A stretch of 64,000 bases of DNA from JAGVPT01 sp964439265 (lineage in GTDB: Bacteria; Bacteroidota; Ignavibacteria; UBA10030; UBA8401). A model generated the notes under the pieces. That model saw only the letters and a program-made list of their open reading frames with translations. It was not told the origin of the DNA and did no database searches. The stretch spans positions 1 through 64,000 of the forward strand of contig CAYTOA010000011.1 of NCBI GenBank assembly GCA_964439265.1. The letters are read 5' to 3'. Below, piece after piece: positions 17,593 through 26,527 of this stretch. Within the stretch, counting starts at the first letter, position 1. Each line of letters begins with the position of its first letter. The translations under genes were made by a program, and so were the position numbers.

Positions 17593-18062
17593 GGAAGGTA
17601 CTCGTCATCGGATACGGCAATACGCTCCGATCGGATGACGGCGTCGGCGTGTGGGCTGCCGACCAAATTGCAGCCCTTCATCTCCCGGATGTCGATGTCA
17701 GAACCTGCCACCAATTATTCCCGGAACTTGCCGCAGATTTCCAACCGTACGACATAGTCATCATGATTGACGCATCTGCCGACGGTGAGCCGTTGACGGT
17801 GCGTGAGAACATTCCCCCGCCCGAACATTTTCCATCCTCAAACCATAATGTTACTCCCGAACTTCTTCAACAGATTGCACGTGAGATGTTCGCAATTCAA
17901 GTCAATCTCTCCGTTTATACCGTGCGCGGCGAGACATTTGAATTCGGAACGACGCTTTCTGCGCCGGTGAAAGAACGGGCGATGCAGACCATTGCTTTGG
18001 TAACCGCTCTTCTCGCTGGACCCCAAAAGGAACTCGACTCGGTTCACGCTGTGTGCACCTAG
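17589..18062 (+). CDS. hoxW: HoxH-specific maturation endopeptidase
   Basis: 157 residues from ATG 17589; the frame extends upstream inside hoxH but the conserved start is MRKVLVIGYGNTLRSDDGVG. It is a HycI/HoxW-type nickel-dependent protease carrying the G-N-x4-DDG pattern, DVDVRTCHQL and MIDASAD. It should remove the C-terminal tail of HoxH. It is translationally coupled to hoxH and is distinct from the protease at 11740. Confidence 0.9.
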   Translation: MRKVLVIGYGNTLRSDDGVGVWAADQIAALHLPDVDVRTCHQLFPELAADFQPYDIVIMIDASADGEPLTVRENIPPPEHFPSSNHNVTPELLQQIAREMFAIQVNLSVYTVRGETFEFGTTLSAPVKERAMQTIALVTALLAGPQKELDSVHAVCT

Positions 18063-18167
18063 GACCCCTCGTGCTCGTGTTGTTAACATTTTTCAATCCG
18101 CATTCCTGTGATCCACCGATGCTCTATTCCATTCGCAGAAAAGATGCCATTAAGGTAGCATGATCGA

Positions 18168-19736
18168 ATGATGATCAATAGTCCGGCGAAAGCCCGCTCG
18201 TCGTATTCACTCAAGAGAACCGATCTATTGATTCTCCTGAGTATTTCCACATCCGTTTTGCTGTATCATATCCTCACGAGCGCCCTCTCCGGTTACGGGT
18301 ACTTCATTGATGAATTCTACTATATAGCATGTTCGAAACGGCTCGCGTTTGGATATGTGGACCATCCTCCATTATCTATTGTTATCCTTGCTTTCAGCCG
18401 GTGGCTGCTGGGTGATTCGATCGTGGCTGTCAGGTTCTTCTCTTCCCTTGCCGCATCGGCGACCGTTTTTGTTACCGGGTGTCTCGCTCGTCGTCTTGGA
18501 GGAGATCGCTATGCAATCGTGATCGCCGCGCTGGCAGCATTTGTCATGCCGGTGAATCTGTTGATGGGGAGTTTCTATTCGATGAATGCATTCGAACCTC
18601 TCATCTGGTCAGCCATTCTCTATTGCGCGATCGTGATGGTCCAGGAAGAAAATCCGAGGTATTTTCTTCTGATCGGGAGTCTCATGGGTGTGGGGCTTGA
18701 GATGAAACACACGATGGTGTTATACGGAATTGCGCTCGTCATCGGAATGCTCTTGACCACGGGCCGGCGTTTCATATGGAATAAATGGTTCGTCTGGGGA
18801 TTGGCTGCTTGCGCGCTTTTGGTGATACCAAATCTTGTCTGGCAGTACCAGCACGGATTTCCATCCTTGGAATTCTACAAGAACGCGATGCAAAACAAAA
18901 ACATACCGACAGGACCGCTGGCCGTTGTTTTTGGGCAGATAATATTCGCGAATCCCCTAGCGCTTCCTCTCTGGCTGATTGGATTGGGATATTGTTTTTT
19001 CATGAAAGAAGGGAGGAGGTATCGATTTTTAGGATGGGCGTACCTTTTTCTTTTGGCGGCAATAGTATTGACTCAATCGAGCCGTCCGGATAGGATTGCG
19101 GCGATCTATTTGTTTTTATTTGCCGCTGGAGCTGTGTCGATCGGGAACATTCAAACGCCTGCTGCAAAGCGCTGGATTCAACGTTCTGTTGTAGCGATGC
19201 TCTTCCTCGGTGGAATCCTTGCCGCGCCAATATTCACACCATTGCTTCCTCCTCCGATATTAGCAAAATACTTGTCAACTCTGGGGATCTCATTCAACCT
19301 GGAAAATGGCAAAGTAGATGAGCCCGTGCCGCAATGGCTCGCCGACCGTCTCGGTTGGCACGAGTTAGCAATGGATGTGTCATCAGTCTATCATGCTCTT
19401 CCTGCGGAAGAACAAAAGAACACCGTTATCATTAGTACGAATTACGGCGAGGCCGGCGCTCTCGAGCTCTATGGTCCCGAGTTTGACTTGCCGCCGGTTT
19501 TTGCGACGCACAACAGCTATCACTCCTGGGGCCCCCCTCCAGATTCCGTTACGATGTTCATTGCCGTGTTTGTTGAACGACGCGACCTTGAGAAAAAATT
19601 CTCCAGCGTCGCCGAGGCTTTGGTTCACACATGCCAGGACTGTACGAGACAACAACGCAGCATTCCAATTTACGTAGCTCGCGATCCAAATTTCTCCATG
19701 TCCGCGGAGTGGCAACATTTCAAAATCTTCAACTGA
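18168..19736 (+). CDS. Membrane glycosyltransferase, GT39/ArnT-like
   Basis: 522 residues with about ten hydrophobic helices. The first luminal loop has FIDEFYYIA (D48-E49), the acidic pair typical of PMT/ArnT glycosyltransferases, followed by VDHPPLS (D65-H66). The soluble C-terminal third (from about residue 390) resembles the periplasmic domain of such enzymes. They use polyprenyl-phosphate sugars to modify lipid or protein. It stands alone between the hox and hyp operons in the same direction, with no obvious link to hydrogenase. Natural acceptor unknown. Confidence 0.85.
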   Translation: MMINSPAKARSSYSLKRTDLLILLSISTSVLLYHILTSALSGYGYFIDEFYYIACSKRLAFGYVDHPPLSIVILAFSRWLLGDSIVAVRFFSSLAASATVFVTGCLARRLGGDRYAIVIAALAAFVMPVNLLMGSFYSMNAFEPLIWSAILYCAIVMVQEENPRYFLLIGSLMGVGLEMKHTMVLYGIALVIGMLLTTGRRFIWNKWFVWGLAACALLVIPNLVWQYQHGFPSLEFYKNAMQNKNIPTGPLAVVFGQIIFANPLALPLWLIGLGYCFFMKEGRRYRFLGWAYLFLLAAIVLTQSSRPDRIAAIYLFLFAAGAVSIGNIQTPAAKRWIQRSVVAMLFLGGILAAPIFTPLLPPPILAKYLSTLGISFNLENGKVDEPVPQWLADRLGWHELAMDVSSVYHALPAEEQKNTVIISTNYGEAGALELYGPEFDLPPVFATHNSYHSWGPPPDSVTMFIAVFVERRDLEKKFSSVAEALVHTCQDCTRQQRSIPIYVARDPNFSMSAEWQHFKIFN

Positions 19737-19953
19737 TATCTTCTGAATTCCAGTCAGTCAGAAATTCAGATCGCAACAAATCTAGCCGATCGTAGACCTG
19801 CTTTCTTCCCAACTCATTTCTATCGCTGCGAATCTCCCTCTGAAATTCCCATTTATTGGAATAGTTTTGTCCATTTGTGTAGAGAAATTCGACAATATCA
19901 ACGGCACGCTAGTTGAAGGTTAAGGGGAAGCCGATAACTGAAGAACTATCCTT
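19737..19953. other. Intergenic region before hypA
   Basis: TCTGAATT (19742-19749) and AATTCAGA (19763-19770) form an 8-bp inverted repeat just after the glycosyltransferase stop, without a T-tract. The rest is AT-rich and should hold the hypA promoter, but no convincing pair of boxes was seen. Confidence 0.35.
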
Positions 19954-20316
19954 ATGCACGAACTTTCAATAGCCCAAAACATTGTTGAGATCGTGGGAGA
20001 ACACATCCCCGCAGGGTCATCCCGCCGGGTGAAAACTGTCAGGATCGAGCTAGGCGAAAGCGCAGGAGTCGTAGCGGACTCGCTGGAATTTTGTTTCAAC
20101 ACTATTACATCTGGGACGGAGATGCAGGGAGCGGTCTTAGAGATCGAACGAGTGCCGTTTGTCGTCGAATGTAATTCTTGCGGAAAGACATCCACGAATG
20201 AACGCGAAGTTTTTCTCTGTTCTTTCTGCAATGGAAACGATGTAAAGATGATTTCAGGGAACGAGCTTCAGGTTAAAGCGATCGAGCTGTTCGACGAAAA
20301 GGAATTGGTTGTATGA
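19954..20316 (+). CDS. hypA: Hydrogenase nickel insertion protein HypA
   Basis: 120 residues. The start MHELSI keeps the Ni-binding His2. A structural zinc site is formed by Cys73, Cys76, Cys89 and Cys92. HypA with HypB delivers nickel to the large subunit. The stop overlaps the hypB ATG (ATGA), the first of several such couplings in the hyp operon. One Hyp set should serve both the 3b and 3d enzymes. Confidence 0.94.
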   Translation: MHELSIAQNIVEIVGEHIPAGSSRRVKTVRIELGESAGVVADSLEFCFNTITSGTEMQGAVLEIERVPFVVECNSCGKTSTNEREVFLCSFCNGNDVKMISGNELQVKAIELFDEKELVV

Positions 20317-20969
20317 GTGTGATAACGATTGAACGAAAAGTTCTGGAAAAGAACGACGAAGTCGCCGGTCAAAACCGTGATGTTTTTTCACGCCACGGAA
20401 TTTTTGCCATCAACATTGTGAGCTCGCCGGGTTCCGGCAAAACGAGTCTGCTCGAATGCACGCTCTCGCGCATAAAGAACAGGGTTAATGCAGCCGTCAT
20501 TGAAGGAGATGTTCAAACGGATCTTGACGCGCAGAGGGTATCAGCGCTCGGTGTACCGGCTGTCCAAATTGTGACAAAGGGGGGATGTCATCTTGAAGCG
20601 CAGTTGGTGAGGGATGCCCTTGCCGCCGTCGATTTGTCGCGCCTACAATTGCTCATCATAGAGAACGTCGGCAACTTGGTCTGCCCCGCAAATTACGACC
20701 TTGGTGAAGCGGTAAAGGTGGTCGTCGCAAGCGTAACAGAAGGAGATGATAAACCGCTAAAGTATCCGGCGATGTTCCGGAACGCGTCAGTGATGATCAT
20801 TAACAAGATCGACCTGCTTCCGTATGTGAATTGCAGGATCGACGATTTGAAACGAAATGCAATCAGTATTAACCCGTCGCTTAAGGTGTTTGAAACCTCG
20901 TGCGTGACGAATGCAGGGATCGATTCGTGGTGCGACTGGCTTGAAGAAAATTCTTCGCCTAAAAAATGA
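20313..20969 (+). CDS. hypB: Hydrogenase nickel incorporation GTPase HypB
   Basis: 218 residues. P-loop SSPGSGKTS is at residues 37-45, and EGDVQTDLDAQRV, the metal-site GGCHLEAQ and ENVGNLVCPA are all present. The N-terminal CxxCGC motif and the His-rich stretch of some HypB proteins are absent, so nickel storage is unlikely. GTP hydrolysis drives nickel transfer with HypA. Start and stop overlap hypA and hypF by ATGA. Confidence 0.94.
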   Translation: MSVITIERKVLEKNDEVAGQNRDVFSRHGIFAINIVSSPGSGKTSLLECTLSRIKNRVNAAVIEGDVQTDLDAQRVSALGVPAVQIVTKGGCHLEAQLVRDALAAVDLSRLQLLIIENVGNLVCPANYDLGEAVKVVVASVTEGDDKPLKYPAMFRNASVMIINKIDLLPYVNCRIDDLKRNAISINPSLKVFETSCVTNAGIDSWCDWLEENSSPKK

Positions 20970-23302
20970 AAACCAGACTACATATCGCTATTCGGGGCGC
21001 CGTGCAGGGAGTCGGATTCCGGCCGTTCATCTACAGGCTCGCGACGGAACTGCATTTGACTGGATGGGTGGCGAATTCGCCGCAAGGCGTGTTTCTGGAA
21101 GCAGAGGGTGAGAAATCCCTGCTGGAAAGTTTTTTGATACGAATTGAAAAGGAAAGGCCGCCCCTCTCATCCATTCAAAGCCTCGACCCTTCATTTCTCG
21201 ATGCTGCGGGATATAAGACTTTTGAGATCAGAGAGAGCGGTCATTCCGGGGAGTCGTCCGCGTATGTTCTGCCGGATATCGCGACGTGTCCGGACTGCCT
21301 TCGTGACATTGTCGAGCCACTGAACAGACGGTACCGATACCCGTTCACTAACTGCACGAACTGCGGACCCCGGTTCTCAATAATCGAGTCGCTGCCGTAT
21401 GACCGTCGTAATACGACGATGAAAGCTTTCGAGATGTGTCCGGATTGCCGGAAGGAATATGAAGATCCGGCAGACCGCAGATTCCACGCGCAGCCGAACG
21501 CCTGCCCCGCATGCGGACCTCATCTTGAGTTATGGGATGCAGCCGGAAAAATACTTTCGCTCCGCGGCGACGCGATCCTCGGCGCCGCAGACGCCATTCG
21601 CTCCGGAAAGATCGTCGCTGTTAAAGGTGTCGGCGGATTCCAGTTAATGGTCGATGCGGAAAATAACGAGGCGGTCGCTTCGCTTCGACAGAGGAAACAT
21701 CGGGAAGAAAAGCCGTTCGCCGTGATGTTCCCTTCGCTCGATAGTGTGAAATGCGAATGCGATGTATCGCCGTTGGAAGAGCGGCTGTTGTTGTCCGCTG
21801 AATCCCCGATTGTCCTTCTCAATCGTAAATCGAAAATCGAAAATCGAAAATCCCTCACCGCTGCTTCGGTCGCGCCGAACAATCCGAACCTCGGCGTCAT
21901 GCTCCCGTACACGCCGCTTCATCATTTATTATTACGAGATCTCGGCTTTCCGGTCGTCGCAACGAGCGGGAATATTTCAGACGAACCGATGTGCATCGAC
22001 GAGCACGAAGCGCTGACTCGGCTGAGAGGGGTTGCAGATATGTTTCTGGTCCATGACAGGCCGATCGTCCGGCACGTGGACGATTCTGTTGCACGGGTCA
22101 TGATGGGGCGCGAACTTGTGCTTCGCCGGGCTCGGGGATATGCGCCGCTGCCTGTTTCCACAAATATGTCTTTTGATTCCCCCATGATCGCGGTCGGTGC
22201 GCATCTCAAGAATTCGATCGCCCTTGCGAAAGGGGATAACGTTTTTCTCAGCCAGCACATCGGGGACCTTGAAACGAAAGAGGCAATCGAGGCATTCCAA
22301 CAAGTGAACGAGAGTTTCAAGAGATTGTATGATGTCGAGCCGCGAACCGTTGTTTCGGACATGCATCCCGATTACCGATCGACGCAATTTGCGAAGGGCA
22401 TGAACGCGCGCGTATTTCAGGTGCAGCATCATTATGCGCATGTTGCTTCATGCATGGCCGAGAATCTACTGGAGGGGAGAGTGCTCGGGGTCTCCTGGGA
22501 TGGAACGGGTTATGGGCTTGATGGAACAATCTGGGGAGGCGAATTTCTCCTGACGGACGAGACGTCATTCTCTCGCGTAGCGCATTTACGCCAGTTCCGG
22601 CTCCCGGGAGGTGAGAAGGCGATACACGAACCGCGGCGAACGGCTACAGGACTCTTATATGAAGTTGCCGGAGATTCATTGTTCAGCGGCCCCGACTTTC
22701 ATCCGATGAAAACATTTACGGATGCCGAACTGCAGCTGCTCCGGCAAATGCTTGCAAAAGGAATTAATTCTCCTGTCACTTCAAGCGCCGGAAGACTGTT
22801 CGACGCCGCGGCTTCCTTGGCCGGAATATGCGATATCGCCAAATTCGAAGGACAGGCGGCGATGGAGTTGGAATGGGCGATCGGCAAAACGTTGACGGCG
22901 GATGCATACGGTTTCACAACGTCGGAATCTGAATTGCCGCTGGTCATCGATTGGGCGCCGATGGTGTTTGAGATACTTGACGAGGCACGGAGAAAAGTTT
23001 CCGCGTCGCTGATTTCCGCAAAATTCCATAACACATTGGCTGCAATGATCGTCGGGACGGCGCGATTGATTGGTGAAGAGCGTGTCGTCCTGACAGGGGG
23101 GTGTTTCCAAAACAAGTACTTGTTGGAAACAACGGTACTCCGCCTCGAGAAGGCGGGCTTTCATCCCTACTGGCATCAAAGAGTTCCGCCAAACGACGGC
23201 GGTATCGCGCTCGGACAAATTTATGCCGCCCATCGCAATCTACATTCGAAAATAAATAACAACGCTGAATCAACGGTCACAGAATCACTCACATCAAACT
23301 AA
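20966..23302 (+). CDS. hypF: Carbamoyltransferase HypF
   Basis: 778 residues. The acylphosphatase domain (residues 1-90, GAVQGVGFRPFIYRLA) is followed by two zinc-finger pairs from Cys108 (CPDC, CTNC, CPDC, CPAC), a YrdC-like domain (about 200-390) and a Kae1-like C-terminal domain with HHYAHVASCMAEN. HypF makes the carbamoyl group that becomes cyanide on the iron. Odd feature: residues 286-296 (NRKSKIENRKS) are coded by a 7-bp tandem repeat in the loop before VAPNNPNLGVMLPYTPLHH and appear to add a few residues compared with usual HypF. The C terminus (after AAHRNLHSK) is a short Asn/Ser/Thr-rich tail. Confidence 0.93.
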   Translation: MKTRLHIAIRGAVQGVGFRPFIYRLATELHLTGWVANSPQGVFLEAEGEKSLLESFLIRIEKERPPLSSIQSLDPSFLDAAGYKTFEIRESGHSGESSAYVLPDIATCPDCLRDIVEPLNRRYRYPFTNCTNCGPRFSIIESLPYDRRNTTMKAFEMCPDCRKEYEDPADRRFHAQPNACPACGPHLELWDAAGKILSLRGDAILGAADAIRSGKIVAVKGVGGFQLMVDAENNEAVASLRQRKHREEKPFAVMFPSLDSVKCECDVSPLEERLLLSAESPIVLLNRKSKIENRKSLTAASVAPNNPNLGVMLPYTPLHHLLLRDLGFPVVATSGNISDEPMCIDEHEALTRLRGVADMFLVHDRPIVRHVDDSVARVMMGRELVLRRARGYAPLPVSTNMSFDSPMIAVGAHLKNSIALAKGDNVFLSQHIGDLETKEAIEAFQQVNESFKRLYDVEPRTVVSDMHPDYRSTQFAKGMNARVFQVQHHYAHVASCMAENLLEGRVLGVSWDGTGYGLDGTIWGGEFLLTDETSFSRVAHLRQFRLPGGEKAIHEPRRTATGLLYEVAGDSLFSGPDFHPMKTFTDAELQLLRQMLAKGINSPVTSSAGRLFDAAASLAGICDIAKFEGQAAMELEWAIGKTLTADAYGFTTSESELPLVIDWAPMVFEILDEARRKVSASLISAKFHNTLAAMIVGTARLIGEERVVLTGGCFQNKYLLETTVLRLEKAGFHPYWHQRVPPNDGGIALGQIYAAHRNLHSKINNNAESTVTESLTSN
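21822..21852. repeat. Heptamer tandem array inside hypF
   Basis: ATCGTAA followed by three ATCGAAA units and ATC (7-bp period, about 4.4 copies). Because three heptamers equal seven codons, the array encodes a heptapeptide repeat (NRKSKIE then NRKS) and keeps the frame. Confidence 0.85.
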
Positions 23303-23315
23303 AGGAGCGGACGGA

Positions 23316-23510
23316 ATGAACGTGCTGACTGGCAAGATCGTGGAAATCTATCTCGAAGACGGGAGAACAATGGGAAAAGTTCGGGTCGGCGGAGCGCTGA
23401 CGAACGTTGCCCTGATGCTGCTGATGAATGCGAAGGTCCATGACCGTGTAGTTATTGATTCCGGCATGGCTCTCTCGAAAATTAAGGATGAAAAAGTCGC
23501 TGCCGAATAA
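23316..23510 (+). CDS. HypC-like protein lacking Cys2
   Basis: 64 residues. GKIVEI at the N terminus and DRVVIDSGMALSKIKDEK at the C terminus match the HypC/HupF/HybG fold, but the catalytic start MC is replaced by MNVLTG. AAGGAG stands before the ATG. HypC uses Cys2 to hold the Fe(CN)2CO precursor, so this paralogue cannot act in that way. It may be a partner for HypD or a large subunit, or a regulator (inference). The true HypC follows 50 bases on. Confidence 0.75.
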   Translation: MNVLTGKIVEIYLEDGRTMGKVRVGGALTNVALMLLMNAKVHDRVVIDSGMALSKIKDEKVAAE

Positions 23511-23560
23511 TTGTGAAACGTTGTCGGCATGAGTTGTCTCATTGACCTATTGGGAAAAAT

Positions 23561-23848
23561 ATGTGCCTCGCAATTCCAGGGCAAGTCGTCAGTATTGAAA
23601 ATGCAACCGGTGGGCAGGATGGCGCGCTCCGAATGGGAACAGTCGATTTTGGCGGGATTCGAAAGTCGGTTTGTCTTGACTGGGTTCCCGACGTAAGCGT
23701 CGGTGAGTACGTGATTGTGCATGTCGGATTCGCCATCAGCAAAGTAGATGAAGAGGAAGCCCGCGAGACACTCAAGCTGTTCGCCGAAATTCAGGGTTCG
23801 TTCGATGAGTTGAACTATGATGGATCTGAAAAGAGCGCCCCTCAATGA
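23561..23848 (+). CDS. hypC: Hydrogenase assembly chaperone HypC
   Basis: 95 residues beginning MCLAIPGQVV, with the essential Cys2, and containing VGEYVIVHVGFAISKVDEEE, the family hallmark. It binds HypD and carries the iron with CN and CO to the large subunit precursor. The stop overlaps hypD by ATGA. Confidence 0.94.
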   Translation: MCLAIPGQVVSIENATGGQDGALRMGTVDFGGIRKSVCLDWVPDVSVGEYVIVHVGFAISKVDEEEARETLKLFAEIQGSFDELNYDGSEKSAPQ

Positions 23849-24930
23849 AGTATATCGACGAATACCGGAGCGAATCTGCGGCCCGCAGCTGCGCGGAGCT
23901 CATAAGGAAAACGGTGACTCGACCCTGGACGCTTATGGAAATCTGCGGCGGACAAACTCACACAATCGTCAAATCGGGACTTGAATCGCTGTTGCCGAAA
24001 GAGATCTCGCTCGTCCATGGTCCCGGCTGCCCCGTTTGCGTGACGCCGTTGGAAATGATCGACAAAGCGGTCGCCATTGCCGGGCAGCCCGGAGTCATCT
24101 TCACTTCATTCGGCGACATGATGAGGGTCCCCGGCTCGCACAATGACCTTCTGAGCGTGAAAGCAAAAGGAGGGAATGTCCGCATGCTTTACTCTCCGCT
24201 TGACGCCGTAACAATTGCCCAGCAAAATCCAGAAAAAAAAGTAGTATTCTTTGCCGTCGGGTTTGAAACGACTGCGCCCGCCAATGCGATGGCGGTCTGG
24301 CAGGCGAAGAAACACGGACTGAAGAACTTCTCAATTCTTTGTTCGCATGTTCTTGTTCCTCCGGCGATGGAGGCGATCTTGTCGTCTCCTGACAATCATG
24401 TGCAAGGGTTTCTTGCCGCCGGCCACGTGTGTGCAGTGATGGGATTCGAGGAATATATTCCCATCGCGAAAAAATATCGCGTTCCGATCGTGGTTACAGG
24501 ATTTGAGCCGGTCGACATTCTCCAGGGAATCTCTATGGCAGTAAAGCAGCTTGAAGAGGGAAGAGTTGAAGTCGAAAATCAGTATTCACGTGCGGTTCAG
24601 CGTGAGGGGAATCGCGCCGCACAGAAGCTTCTCCTGGAAGTCTTTGAGACGACCGGCCGCGCGTGGCGAGGCATCGGGGAAATCCCGCTGAGCGGTTACA
24701 AATTACGGGAACCATATGCGGAATTTGATGCGGAAAATATCTTTGATGTAGGAACAATTCATACTCAGGAATCGGCAGCGTGTATTGCAGGAATTATTCT
24801 TCGGGGACTCAAGAAGCCGCATGAGTGTCCTGCGTTCGCCTCTCAATGTACGCCGGAACACCCGATCGGGGCACCGATGGTCTCATCCGAAGGAGCATGT
24901 GCGGCATATTATCATTATCGAGGAGTGTAA
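23845..24930 (+). CDS. hypD: Hydrogenase Fe-cofactor scaffold HypD
   Basis: 361 residues. The conserved Cys motifs are visible: EICGGQTHT near residue 32, HGPGCPVCVTP near residue 55 and GFETTAP further on, and a C-terminal group of Cys for the [4Fe-4S] cluster. HypD is the site where Fe(CN)2CO is built with HypC. It is 18 bases before the chosen hypE start. Confidence 0.94.
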   Translation: MKYIDEYRSESAARSCAELIRKTVTRPWTLMEICGGQTHTIVKSGLESLLPKEISLVHGPGCPVCVTPLEMIDKAVAIAGQPGVIFTSFGDMMRVPGSHNDLLSVKAKGGNVRMLYSPLDAVTIAQQNPEKKVVFFAVGFETTAPANAMAVWQAKKHGLKNFSILCSHVLVPPAMEAILSSPDNHVQGFLAAGHVCAVMGFEEYIPIAKKYRVPIVVTGFEPVDILQGISMAVKQLEEGRVEVENQYSRAVQREGNRAAQKLLLEVFETTGRAWRGIGEIPLSGYKLREPYAEFDAENIFDVGTIHTQESAACIAGIILRGLKKPHECPAFASQCTPEHPIGAPMVSSEGACAAYYHYRGV

Positions 24931-24948
24931 TTGAAAGAGGAGAAGCGG

Positions 24949-26016
24949 ATGGAGAGCAAGACAAAGCCGGATGGGAAAATAGAGTTGTCGTGCCCGGTGC
25001 CTATCAGCGATTACAAGAACGTGCTGCTTGCACATGGCGGCGGCGGCAGGCTTTCCCACCAGCTTATTCAAAAGCTGTTCGCCTCGCAATTCCGGAACGA
25101 ATTCCTGGACCAGGATCACGACGGCGCAATTCTCCCGGTCAATGGAGCGCGGCTTGCCTTTACGACCGATTCTTATGTCATCAATCCGATATTCTTCCCG
25201 GGGGGCGATATTGGAATGCTGGCAGTGAACGGAACGGTGAACGACCTTGCGATGTGCGGCGCTACGCCGCGGTATCTCTCCGCCGCGTTTATCATTGAGG
25301 AGGGGCTTCCAATCGATGATCTGTGGCGCGTCGTGCTCTCGATGCAGGAAGCCGCAAAGCGCGCAGGCGTCCTGCTCGTCACCGGCGACACAAAAGTGGT
25401 GGACAAAGGAAAAGGGGATAAGATTTTTATTACGACGTCCGGCATTGGGATTATAGAAAACGGAATCGACATTTATCCGAAGAATGCGCGGCAGGGAGAC
25501 AAGATCATCGTTAGTGGGAACATCGGCGTCCATGGCATCGCGATCATGTCGGTAAGAGAAGGCCTGGAATTCGAGACAAAAATTGAGAGTGATTGCGCTC
25601 CGTTGAACGGTCTCGTTCATACAATGTTCACGGCGAGTACGCGTATTCATGTTCTCCGCGATCCTACGCGCGGAGGAGTTGCGAGCGCGCTCAATGAGAT
25701 AGCAGAAAGTGCAAATGTCGGGATGCTGATCCATGAAGATAGAATCCCGATCGATGAATCCGTCTCAGGAGCATGTGAAATTCTTGGATTCGATCCCCTT
25801 TATGTCGCGAACGAGGGGAAACTTCTTGCCATTGTCCACGCAGAAGATGCCGATAAAATTTTGGCTGCGATGCATTCGCATCCTCTGGGAAAAAATTCTG
25901 TGATCATCGGCGACGTAACGACTGAACATCCTAAAATGGTGTTAATGAAGAGCCGTATCGGCGGAACGAGAGTGGTGGACATGCTCTCTGGCGAACAATT
26001 GCCGAGAATCTGTTGA
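24949..26016 (+). CDS. hypE: Carbamoyl dehydratase HypE
   Basis: 355 residues from ATG 24949, with GAGGAG six bases upstream; a TTG at 24931 is in frame but overlaps that site. PurM-like ATP-binding protein (AHGGGGRLSHQLI, then DSYVINPIFFPGGD). It ends in PRIC, whose terminal Cys accepts the carbamoyl group from HypF and is dehydrated to thiocyanate. Last gene of the hyp operon. Confidence 0.94.
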   Translation: MESKTKPDGKIELSCPVPISDYKNVLLAHGGGGRLSHQLIQKLFASQFRNEFLDQDHDGAILPVNGARLAFTTDSYVINPIFFPGGDIGMLAVNGTVNDLAMCGATPRYLSAAFIIEEGLPIDDLWRVVLSMQEAAKRAGVLLVTGDTKVVDKGKGDKIFITTSGIGIIENGIDIYPKNARQGDKIIVSGNIGVHGIAIMSVREGLEFETKIESDCAPLNGLVHTMFTASTRIHVLRDPTRGGVASALNEIAESANVGMLIHEDRIPIDESVSGACEILGFDPLYVANEGKLLAIVHAEDADKILAAMHSHPLGKNSVIIGDVTTEHPKMVLMKSRIGGTRVVDMLSGEQLPRIC

Positions 26017-26233
26017 TCAGAGTTCTTTGTCTTTCTGGCCGTTGAAATACTCAACGTTATGCTTATTGGAATTAAGAAGGTTCTTATCATCGCTTCCTAA
26101 TCTTGCCAAATTATTGTTGGAACCTCTCGAAAAGTTGCGACAATGCGAGAGTTTGCCTTTGTTCCTGATGGCATAATAGTTGAACAAGACGTTATCATAA
26201 GAATAGCAGACAACATGATCGCAGGAGTTGCTC
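26017..26233. other. AT-rich intergenic region between hypE and the Kor operon
   Basis: About 215 bases of lower GC than its flanks. CTCTCG (26124-26129) and CGAGAG (26146-26151) form a 6-bp inverted repeat with a 16-base loop. The minus strand is open from 26292 to 26017 and reads as Asn/Lys/Ser-rich peptide, but it overlaps the ferredoxin gene and has no ribosome site, so it was not called. The promoter for the Kor operon should lie here, but no clear boxes were seen. Confidence 0.35.
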
Positions 26234-26488
26234 ATGATACGTGGAACAGTTCTCATCAATAGAGATGTCTGTAAAGGATGTGAGCTTTGCATCGCAGCGT
26301 GTCCTCAAGAAAGCCTCGGATTGTCGGACCAAATCAATCGTCACGGGTATCGCTACGCGCTATTAATCCAGGACAATTGCACCGGATGCATCAACTGTGC
26401 GCTCGTTTGTCCCGACAGTGCGATCACCGTTTATCAGCAACCGAAAGCAAAAGTGAAAACGCCCGCCGCAGCAATTCCCCTGCTGTAA
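26234..26488 (+). CDS. korD: 2-oxoacid:ferredoxin oxidoreductase, ferredoxin-like delta subunit
   Basis: 84 residues from ATG 26234, with AGGAG six bases upstream; a TTG two codons before is in frame. Two [4Fe-4S] motifs are present: CKGCELCIAACP and CTGCINCALVCP. It stands directly before korA and should pass electrons from the catalytic subunits to free ferredoxin. The last 15 residues are a Lys/Pro/Ala tail. Confidence 0.9.
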   Translation: MIRGTVLINRDVCKGCELCIAACPQESLGLSDQINRHGYRYALLIQDNCTGCINCALVCPDSAITVYQQPKAKVKTPAAAIPLL

Positions 26489-26527
26489 TGTTCGTCTCAG
26501 TTACCGACTGTTTATGGAGTTTACGTC

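Noticed and set aside
26017..26292. 91-codon minus-strand frame after hypE
   Set aside because: Overlaps the ferredoxin gene, has no ribosome site, and the protein is low-complexity Asn/Lys/Ser; kept only as an AT-rich gap.
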